From Candidatus Roizmanbacteria bacterium (GTDB lineage: Bacteria; Patescibacteriota; Microgenomatia; UBA1406; GWC2-37-13): a stretch of DNA of 64,000 nt. The DNA lies in assembly GCA_012798265.1 (NCBI GenBank), contig JAAZNM010000001.1, positions 62,001 to 126,000 on the forward strand. Reading direction: 5' to 3'. The position numbers were made by a program, and so were the translations under genes. The notes beneath the pieces are model-generated. The model saw only the letters and a program-made list of their open reading frames with translations, was not told where the DNA came from and ran no database searches. Shown here one piece after another: positions 57,999-64,000 of this stretch. The stretch's first letter is position 1. Each line of letters begins with the position of its first letter.

Positions 57999-58820
57999 TT
58001 AGGCTAAAACTATTTTTGTCCCCGGACGGGGATATTTGAAGGCAGAAGCTCCCGTAGATATGTCCTCTTCGGTAAAATGTCTCCAGATGGTGATTTCCAG
58101 ATAAGGATTGTCCTTTTTCCCTGATGAACCAGGGTAAATAACCAGTTCGCCCGGTTTTCCGCCAAACAGATTGGTAACATATCTGGCTTTTCTTTTTACA
58201 TCGTTTATCTCTATATCCAAAAAATCACCATATTCATACTTTCCTTTCATGTCTTCACTGGTGATCGAAGATTTTATGTTACCATAGTTGTCAATGTGTA
58301 AGATATAAAAACCGTCGAAGCCGATTATCGAATCAGGTTGTAATTCTTCCAGTTCCAACTCATCTTCAAGATTATCCATAAGGTGGGCGGCCACCCGTGC
58401 ATAAAGGTCGCGGGAACGGAATTGACTGCCTTTATCCAAACCGCGATAGACAAAGATCTCATCGATCTTTTCCTTTATCAAGGAATAGCAAAAACCGGCA
58501 TTGGGACCGCAGATATAGATACCCGACTTAAGCCTTATAACGAGAAAGTCTGCTCCTTTTGATTTGTCCACCCCCTCTTTGGTCTGAAGCCGGGGATCGG
58601 TATTTATGAAAAAAACCGTCTCCAAGGGCTTACCAAATCTCTCTTCTATCTCCGTTATCTGGGAAAGAAGAAAACTTGTATGCAGTGTTGAGGGAGTCGA
58701 GGCGACAAAAGTGATCTTGGCTTTGAGACTGTCGGAGGAATAACCTTCGACAACCGTCCGGAATTCCTGACAGGTAAGCATATCTGAGGCCCAATCGGAG
58801 ATGACTATTAGTTTTTTCAT
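57999..58820 (-). CDS. SAM hydrolase / SAM hydroxide adenosyltransferase (DUF62 family)
   Basis: 273 residues. Family text is clear: FFINTDPRLQ, YICGPNAGFCYSLI, FRSRDLYARVAAHL in the N-terminal domain, and ILHIDNYGNIKSSI plus the C-terminal beta-barrel (GELVIYPGSSGKKDNPYLEI). Known members split S-adenosylmethionine to adenosine and methionine. The usual N-terminal LLTDFG is changed to VISDWASD, so substrate contacts may differ. The start overlaps the transporter gene by 4 nt. Why this enzyme sits behind a metal transporter is unknown. The 3' end abuts the 16S processing stem. Confidence 0.85.
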   Translation of the reverse strand: MKKLIVISDWASDMLTCQEFRTVVEGYSSDSLKAKITFVASTPSTLHTSFLLSQITEIEERFGKPLETVFFINTDPRLQTKEGVDKSKGADFLVIRLKSGIYICGPNAGFCYSLIKEKIDEIFVYRGLDKGSQFRSRDLYARVAAHLMDNLEDELELEELQPDSIIGFDGFYILHIDNYGNIKSSITSEDMKGKYEYGDFLDIEINDVKRKARYVTNLFGGKPGELVIYPGSSGKKDNPYLEITIWRHFTEEDISTGASAFKYPRPGTKIVLA

Positions 58821-60058
58821 AGGAATGAACTAATTAAAACGAAAAGCGATGAAATTATTATTATAACAGAACTTATAATGGCAAAATAATTGTATATCTT
58901 GCTGTTTACATGTTGACCCATCAAATCTTTATTATTGGTAATCTTAAGCAAAAAGAAGAATATGAGCGGCAGCAAAAATCCGTTCATGGCCTGGGTGATG
59001 AAAACTATCTTGAACAAGGAAACGAACGGCAATAATACTATTAATGCAGCCGCCACCACCTGGAAAATAAAGATTCCATAGAACAATCTTCCTTTTTGGA
59101 AAGGGGCATCTAAACTGCCTTCATATCCAAAAAACTCGGCAAAAGCATAGGCGGTGGTTAATGAGATAATTATGATGCCCATAAGGGCGGCGTTGATTAT
59201 TCCGAATCCGAAAAGAAAACCGGCCAACTCACCGGCAAAAGGCTTAATGGCCAAAGCCGCCTGCTCACCCGAAGTCAAAGGTATATTATGGACAAACAAA
59301 GTCGACGCCGTCGCCACAATCATGAAAAATGAGAAAAAATCCGTGAACAAAGCGCCAAAATAAGTCTCAAACTGGGTAAACTTGAGTTTGTCGACAGACA
59401 GTTTTTTGTCCAAAACAAAACTGTGGACAAAAAACTGTCCCCATGGAGTAATCGTCGTTCCCAAAACCGCGATCGAGGCAAATATGAACTCTTTTGATAA
59501 CTTTATTCCGGTCGGAACAACCAGGCTTTTGAAAGCCAAACTCCAGTCGGGTTTGGCTTTGAAGGCGGAAATCACGTAAGAAAAATAAAGAACCACCGCC
59601 AATAAGAATATTTTTTGATTGACTTCATAGTTGCCTTTTGAGACGATAATTATGGAAAAAGCCACCGACAGGAAAAGAAAAGGGGCGACCGGCAAACCAA
59701 ACATTTGGAAGGTGGCTTTTAAAGCGGCGAAGTTGGAAACGATCGTCCCCAGATTGGCGATGAACAGAATGAAAAAAACTACCACCGACAGGATTATTCC
59801 GTACCTTTCCCTTATCAGATCTCCCAGTCCTTTTCGTGTCACCAAAGCAATCCTTACTCCCATCTCCTGAGTAATGGCCAACAAAAAAGTTACTACAAAA
59901 AGTATAAACAGAATCGAATAACCGAATTTGGCTCCGGCTAAGGAATAAGTAGCCACTCCGGCCCCGTCGTCATCGGAAACGGCCGTGATTGTCGCCGGAC
60001 CGAAAACCGCCAAAAAAATCATCAGCCGATATCTGGCTTGTTTGATAAACTCTTTCAT
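58817..60058 (-). CDS. NRAMP-related divalent metal transporter, possibly for Mg2+
   Basis: 413 residues, 11 predicted TM spans. TM1 reads AVSDDDGAGVATYSLAG (residues 26-42) where Mn/Fe NRAMPs have the DPGN motif: the Asp (D31) is kept but Asn is Gly. TM6 reads VLGTTITPWGQFF (198-210) where they have ATxMPH: the soft-metal Met ligand is Thr and the His is Trp. Loss of the Met ligand is the mark of the Mg2+-carrying NRAMP-related group, so Mg2+ is a reasonable guess. The 4-nt overlap with an MgtE_N/CBS protein gene supports this. Measured specificity is unknown. Confidence 0.85.
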   Translation of the reverse strand: MKEFIKQARYRLMIFLAVFGPATITAVSDDDGAGVATYSLAGAKFGYSILFILFVVTFLLAITQEMGVRIALVTRKGLGDLIRERYGIILSVVVFFILFIANLGTIVSNFAALKATFQMFGLPVAPFLFLSVAFSIIIVSKGNYEVNQKIFLLAVVLYFSYVISAFKAKPDWSLAFKSLVVPTGIKLSKEFIFASIAVLGTTITPWGQFFVHSFVLDKKLSVDKLKFTQFETYFGALFTDFFSFFMIVATASTLFVHNIPLTSGEQAALAIKPFAGELAGFLFGFGIINAALMGIIIISLTTAYAFAEFFGYEGSLDAPFQKGRLFYGIFIFQVVAAALIVLLPFVSLFKIVFITQAMNGFLLPLIFFFLLKITNNKDLMGQHVNSKIYNYFAIISSVIIIISSLFVLISSFL

Positions 60059-61269
60059 GAGAATTTTTTAAGAATGTATTTTGTCAAATCGTCAACGTTA
60101 ACTATACCGATCATATTCTTTTGTTCGTTAATTACCGGAAGCGCTTGAATTTTGTATTTTAGCATTTTTTTTATGGCGATTTCGCCCGGAGTGGTCAAGT
60201 GAATAATGATGACGTTTTGGGTCATGAACTTATAAACGGGAACGTCCAGGTTTTGGAGAAGAAGCTTATGGAGATTGAAAACACCTACCAACTGGTTGTC
60301 GTTGTTAACCACGTAAACGTAGTTGAGGAAATAAAAATCTTCCGTCTCCTTTTTTATTTTGCCTATTGCCTCGGCAACAGTGCAGTTTGATGAAACGGTA
60401 ATAAACTCCGTAGTCAAAAGTCCGCCGATCGTGGTTTTTGACAAACCGATTAGATGAAGTACCGATTTCCTCTTTGTTTCGGGCAGGAGATTGAGGATAT
60501 CCTCACGCCTTTTTTTCGATAAGGAAAGAATTATGTCGACCGCCTCGTCTATGTCGATTAAATCTATGAGTTGGGCGGCTTTTTCCGGACGAAAATGACG
60601 GAAAATATCAGACTGATAATTGATGTTGAGGTTACTGATGACCTCAGCGGCAAATTTGTCGTCAAGCAACCGTAAAATTCTCCGGGCGCTGACCAGATTG
60701 GTCTGCTCCAGATGATCGGCCAGATCCTCAGGCCTCAATCTCTCCAACTTATCCTCTTCTTTTTTTAATTTTACCTTTCCCCGAGCAAGTTCAAGCGGTT
60801 GAATGTCGGCCCATGAAAGGAATCTTGGCGTCAGGTTGACGTTGGCGACCCTAAACAGTTTGATAAGGGTATTTTCCAGACCAAACCAGCGGGTGATCCC
60901 CAAAAAACCGACGTCAACACCGTAGATATACCAACCTTCACCTTCTTTTTGAAAGGCAACATCGTTAACCCTAACGATTTTATTGCCCCCTATATCTATT
61001 ATCTGTTTATCCAGAAGATTCTTAAGGACTGATAGTTCATTATCCTGCAACTCCGTTACCAGATAGTTTTTCGATATGATTACGCTACCGTTGATTTTGT
61101 TTACGTAATCTATGGAAACAGTGTACTTTTTTTTGTTTTTGTCCAGAAAGATTATCTTCGTAATTTTTGGCTTTTCTATGGCTAAAAAGATGAGATCGTC
61201 CAAAAAACCGATCTCGATTCCATCTTCAGAGTAGACCTTTCTCCCCTTTATCTCCGAAAAATAAAGCAT
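60055..61269 (-). CDS. PRC-barrel + MgtE_N + CBS regulator-like protein
   Basis: 404 residues from ATG 61269 (MLYFSEIKGRKVYSEDGIEI); upstream in-frame ATGs lie before the promoter. Domain order: two PRC-barrel-like pieces in the first 160 residues, an MgtE N-terminal helical domain about 178-275 (RPEDLADHLEQTNLVSARRI ... LLPETKRKSVLHLIG), and a CBS pair to the end (LTTEFITVSSNCTVAEAIGK and FMTQNVIIIHLTTPGEIAIK). No membrane span. In MgtE these two domains sense Mg2+ and gate the pore; here they are separate from any channel but co-expressed with the NRAMP-like carrier. Regulation of that carrier is an inference. Confidence 0.85.
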   Translation of the reverse strand: MLYFSEIKGRKVYSEDGIEIGFLDDLIFLAIEKPKITKIIFLDKNKKKYTVSIDYVNKINGSVIISKNYLVTELQDNELSVLKNLLDKQIIDIGGNKIVRVNDVAFQKEGEGWYIYGVDVGFLGITRWFGLENTLIKLFRVANVNLTPRFLSWADIQPLELARGKVKLKKEEDKLERLRPEDLADHLEQTNLVSARRILRLLDDKFAAEVISNLNINYQSDIFRHFRPEKAAQLIDLIDIDEAVDIILSLSKKRREDILNLLPETKRKSVLHLIGLSKTTIGGLLTTEFITVSSNCTVAEAIGKIKKETEDFYFLNYVYVVNNDNQLVGVFNLHKLLLQNLDVPVYKFMTQNVIIIHLTTPGEIAIKKMLKYKIQALPVINEQKNMIGIVNVDDLTKYILKKFS

Positions 61270-61275
61270 AAAAAA

Positions 61276-61284
61276 ATTATAACA
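61276..61284 (-). promoter_or_regulatory. Extended -10 promoter of the metal-transport operon
   Basis: On the minus strand TGT-TATAAT ends exactly 6 nt before ATG 61269. Same spacing as at pfkB and ppsA, predicting a leaderless transcript. Confidence 0.65.
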
Positions 61285-61369
61285 CGGCCTTATGAAATTA
61301 CAAATTACAAACATCAATCCAATAATAAAATTCCAAATGCAATTTGAAATTAAAAAACTCCTGTGTCTG

Positions 61370-61378
61370 TGTTATAAT
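61370..61378 (+). promoter_or_regulatory. Extended -10 promoter of the tRNA-Ile/tRNA-Val pair
   Basis: TGT-TATAAT, identical in sequence to the divergent promoter at 61276-61284, about 53 nt before tRNA-Ile. The -35 region is not conserved. The 45 nt between are not a complete tRNA. Confidence 0.6.
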
Positions 61379-61430
61379 TTTTACGTTTAGATGCGTAGTT
61401 TAGTGGCCCCGCACAAGTTTTCCGGACATA

Positions 61431-61502
61431 GCGCTCTTAGTTTAACGGCAAAACAGTTCTCTGATAAAGAACAGAGCGATGGTTCGACTCCATCAGAGCG
61501 CA
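61431..61502 (+). tRNA. tRNA-Ile (anticodon GAU)
   Basis: Acceptor GCGCTCT/AGAGCGC, D-arm GTTT/AAAC, anticodon stem GTTCT/AGAAC with loop CTGATAA (GAT), T-arm GATGG-TTCGACT-CCATC and discriminator A. CCA is not encoded (CAA follows). In many bacteria this tRNA sits in the rRNA operon; here it is with tRNA-Val. Confidence 0.95.
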
Positions 61503-61526
61503 CAAAGCACCTGTCGGTTAGCCCTA

Positions 61527-61601
61527 GGTCGCTTAGCTCAACGGCAGAGCGCTTCGTTTACATCGAAGATGTTGGGGGTTCAAATCCCTCAGCGACCACC
61601 A
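61527..61601 (+). tRNA. tRNA-Val (anticodon UAC)
   Basis: Acceptor GGTCGCT/AGCGACC, D-arm GCTC/GAGC, anticodon stem CTTCG/CGAAG with loop TTTACAT (TAC), T-arm GGGGG-TTCAAAT-CCCTC, discriminator A and an encoded CCA. With the GAC species at 19849 it covers all Val codons. Confidence 0.96.
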
Positions 61602-61637
61602 GAAAACATTCATTTATGCTGAAGTTCGGCACAAAGT

Positions 61638-64000
61638 TTAAATTAAATTGGCTTGAAGATGATAGTAGGGGGGACGGTTTTTATATCTCCGAATTGCCAT
61701 TCTGATTATTTCTTCTAAAAAATCACCGTAATCCATACCTACCAGCTGAGCCACCGCCGGAACACAGTCGCCGATATTTATGGATGGGTTTGGATTTAAC
61801 TCCAATATATAAGGATTGTCGTTTTTATCGACCCTAACCTCGACCCGACCATAATCGTGACAATCGAGGATATTATAAGTATCAAGAGCGATTTCGGATA
61901 TTAAAGACTCAAGTTTTTTGCTTATGTTTTTCGGGGGGCGTTGAATCACGATATTTTTATAAGCGTTATCAGACTCCCACTTTGCCTCAAAAGGATAAAT
62001 ATGCCAATATCCTTTGGGCATCTTGTTGAACATCGATCTTGACAAGGGTAGGATACGCAGATCCGTCTCATCACTTCCCAAAATGGTGACATCGTATTCG
62101 TCACCTTCAATATATTCCTCAACCAACGCCGGCCGGCCCAGTTTGGTGATTATTTTGTCCAGTTGGGCCATCAATTCCTTCTTGTTGGTAACCACCGACT
62201 CATTGGTTATCCCGATTGAGTTGTCGGTATTGCCCGGTTTGACGATAAGGGGATACTTGAGTTCCTCACTTATCTCATCATCAATGGTGTAGGCATAATC
62301 CCAACGCGGAGTCGGAATGTCGTGGTAAGCCAACAGTTTTTTTACCCTGATTTTATCTATACAAAGAGCCAGCGTAAAAGGATTGGATCCGGTATAGGGA
62401 AGTTGCAGCGTATCCAGTATTGAGGCAGCATGCGGTTCAAGCAAACTCGAGTTGTTTATCCGTTCGCATACGTTAAAGACCAGGTCGACATCGCTGTGTT
62501 CAAGTTCGCCAAAAGCCTTAGGCAGATTGTTGAAATCGTAAAAAGAAGTTCTGTATCCTCTTTTTGCCAGGGTAGACTCTATGTTTTTGCCGACCGACAT
62601 CAGGTCTTTCTCGACCGTGTTACTGCCGCCGTTATAGACGTTACAGGCAATCCCTATATGCAGTTTGCGCAGATTATGGGAGGAAACATGTCTGATGCTT
62701 TCAATCTTGGCGGCCCTCAATAAAGTATCTTTGCTCAAGGATGCGAAGGTGTGGCGATGTTTCCTTAAGGTTTTTCCAACCGAGGAAGCCGGATCAAATT
62801 TGACGACCTTAAACTCGATGTAGTCCAAAGCATCTTTAAGATTATCCTGGGCATCAATCGGGTTTTCGCCGCTAACGGTCAGCCACCCCAGATAGTCAGA
62901 TCCTTCCGGTTGTACCAATATCGGATCGCCGATCTTCTTGTGGATATGCAGCTCTTCAAGATATTTTTTTTCTTTCAAATCTTCGTCTATATCAAGTTGC
63001 ACCAAAACTCCGGAATTCTCCGGGTAAAGATCCCAACCAATAATATATTTCTTCGGAAGCTCTGGTTTTTTGATTTTCAGATAGTCACCCACGGCTATTT
63101 TGATGTTTTCTTCAATCATATCGACTCCCCAAGCGTCCTTGATATAAGAATAGACATAATCACCACCCAATCTCAGATTCACTTCAAGCGGCATCGGACC
63201 ATATCGGGTCGACTTGGCCTCGAAGTGAATGCAGCCGTGCTGTATCCCGAGTTTTTCCAAAGTTTCCTCGACCATTTCGATTAAAGGCGCTTGCTGTTTT
63301 TCCGGAAGACTTGACGGAATCGCTTGACCGCTGTCGTAAAAAAACAGACCTTTTGATTTATTGAAGTTGTCCGCAACAGAACAAAACTTTACCTTACCGT
63401 TTTGCAGTAACAAGTCGATATCAACCTCATCTCCGTCGATAAACTCTTCCACAAAAATATCAAGACCGTCAGACAAGGAAGATTGGATGTTGACGGAAAT
63501 ATTGTTTTTCACATATTGAAAAACTTCGGACAGATCTTCTTTATTCTCAACCTTAACGACAAAAGAACTTTCGCTACCGTAAGCCGGTTTGACCACCACC
63601 GGAAAACGGAAGTGCTTCAAAATATATCTTAGATCTTCTTGATTTTTCGCCAGTTTATATTTAGGAACCGGCAGATTGTTGTTTTGGCAAAACTCACGAA
63701 ACAGGTACTTGTTTCTCACCTGTTTGGCTACGTGATAGGGGATACCTATGAAGTTGAATTTATCTGAAATTTTTGAGGTCAACAAAACATCGTCTTCCCA
63801 GAAGGTAACCGCTCCGTTTATCTTTGGGTTGGTCGGGACGGACGAGTACTTTTCCAAAGCCGCTAAAGATTCTTTATGATTGGTCGTATCAGCCAAAATC
63901 CAATGATCAACATAAGGTTGGGCCCAGTTTTTTTCTTTATTAAGGACTACGATAGTAAGACCAAGTTTTTTTAACTTTTGGAAGATAAACCTTTTTTTGC
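61638..64000 (-). CDS. Double ATP-grasp ligase, 5' end outside the window
   Basis: At least 786 residues; the frame stays open to the window edge (upstream text includes GLTIVVLNKEKNWAQPYVDH), so the start lies beyond 64000. Two ATP-grasp modules in tandem. The first resembles amino-acid/peptide ligases (FPVVVKPAYGSESSFVVKVE, VEEFIDGDEVDIDLL, MPLEVNLRLGGDYVYSYI). The second resembles D-Ala-D-Ala ligase (LPYTGSNPFTLALCIDK, YPLIVKPGNTDNSIGI, VEEYIEGDEYDVTILG, PYILELNPNPSINIGD). Both keep the Lys, Glu and Asn expected for ATP and Mg2+ binding. It probably joins amino acids or peptides with ATP in two steps; substrate unknown. Confidence 0.8.
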   Translation of the reverse strand, partial: KKRFIFQKLKKLGLTIVVLNKEKNWAQPYVDHWILADTTNHKESLAALEKYSSVPTNPKINGAVTFWEDDVLLTSKISDKFNFIGIPYHVAKQVRNKYLFREFCQNNNLPVPKYKLAKNQEDLRYILKHFRFPVVVKPAYGSESSFVVKVENKEDLSEVFQYVKNNISVNIQSSLSDGLDIFVEEFIDGDEVDIDLLLQNGKVKFCSVADNFNKSKGLFFYDSGQAIPSSLPEKQQAPLIEMVEETLEKLGIQHGCIHFEAKSTRYGPMPLEVNLRLGGDYVYSYIKDAWGVDMIEENIKIAVGDYLKIKKPELPKKYIIGWDLYPENSGVLVQLDIDEDLKEKKYLEELHIHKKIGDPILVQPEGSDYLGWLTVSGENPIDAQDNLKDALDYIEFKVVKFDPASSVGKTLRKHRHTFASLSKDTLLRAAKIESIRHVSSHNLRKLHIGIACNVYNGGSNTVEKDLMSVGKNIESTLAKRGYRTSFYDFNNLPKAFGELEHSDVDLVFNVCERINNSSLLEPHAASILDTLQLPYTGSNPFTLALCIDKIRVKKLLAYHDIPTPRWDYAYTIDDEISEELKYPLIVKPGNTDNSIGITNESVVTNKKELMAQLDKIITKLGRPALVEEYIEGDEYDVTILGSDETDLRILPLSRSMFNKMPKGYWHIYPFEAKWESDNAYKNIVIQRPPKNISKKLESLISEIALDTYNILDCHDYGRVEVRVDKNDNPYILELNPNPSINIGDCVPAVAQLVGMDYGDFLEEIIRMAIRRYKNRPPYYHLQANLI

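Noticed and set aside
61391-61430. tRNA-like D-arm text (TAGTTTAGTGGC) before tRNA-Ile
   Set aside because: No T-arm or acceptor stem can be formed; at most a decayed fragment.
61391-61705. 104-codon plus-strand frame
   Set aside because: It runs through tRNA-Ile and tRNA-Val and into the antisense of the ATP-grasp gene.

Overview
The window looks like a chromosomal piece of a Candidate Phyla Radiation (Patescibacteria) bacterium, most likely of the Microgenomates (OP11) group. This rests on a divergent 16S rRNA, rRNA genes that are not in one operon, several trimmed housekeeping proteins, a secretin-free type IV pilus locus, many prepilin and GT-C membrane protein genes, and very tight gene packing. 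TGA ends real genes (mtaB, the 14.0 kb methyltransferase, nusB), so the code is standard bacterial code 11. I saw no phage, insertion sequence, CRISPR array or restriction system.

Layout. 1-2.8 kb: 5' part of enolase and PEP synthase (minus strand). 2.85-6.1 kb: strong promoter, tRNA-Ala, boxA and 23S rRNA inside its own processing stem, with no 16S or 5S beside it. 6.1-13.9 kb: ruvC, gpmI, a PfkB kinase, a small HolA-like protein, a phosphohexomutase, an IMPase-family phosphatase and a 540-residue membrane protein. 13.9-19.9 kb: tRNA-Arg, methyltransferase, two related lysozyme-like proteins, a trigger factor without PPIase domain, mtaB, tRNA-Asp, def, a Nudix protein and tRNA-Val. 20.1-26.1 kb: thrS-infC-rpmI-rplT-pheS-pheT. 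26.1-32.4 kb: class A penicillin-binding protein (minus), then a 36-codon ORF, recG, rpmF, nusB, rnc and rpsP. 32.3-42.8 kb: type IV pilus locus (pilO, pilN, pilM and six prepilins on minus after holB; pilB, pilT, pilC and a prepilin on plus). 42.8-52.9 kb: large polytopic GT-C/O-antigen-ligase-like proteins mixed with another prepilin and a methyltransferase. 52.9-56.3 kb: an MreB-like protein and a 751-residue anchored surface protein. 56.3-58 kb: 16S rRNA with its own promoter, boxA and processing stem. 58-61.3 kb: minus-strand operon of PRC/MgtE_N/CBS protein, NRAMP-like transporter and SAM hydrolase. 61.4-64 kb: tRNA-Ile, tRNA-Val and a double ATP-grasp ligase running off the window.

How the parts fit: gpmI, enolase and ppsA cover lower glycolysis/gluconeogenesis. 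The translation genes make a compact block. The pilus genes form one machine with separate assembly (pilMNO), motor (pilB/pilT/pilC) and many-subunit prepilin modules, followed by membrane enzymes that could glycosylate pilins or build the surface glycan.

The main points for a second look are: a 16S 530 loop with paired compensatory changes that alter the 515F site; -10 boxes placed about 6 nt before start codons at many lead genes, implying leaderless mRNAs; a full-consensus promoter followed at once by a terminator-like hairpin and U8 directly before an ATG; near-identical GC hairpins in both rRNAs; an NRAMP-like carrier paired with a detached Mg2+-sensor-type protein; and a double ATP-grasp ligase. 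All calls come from reading the sequence; no database search was run.
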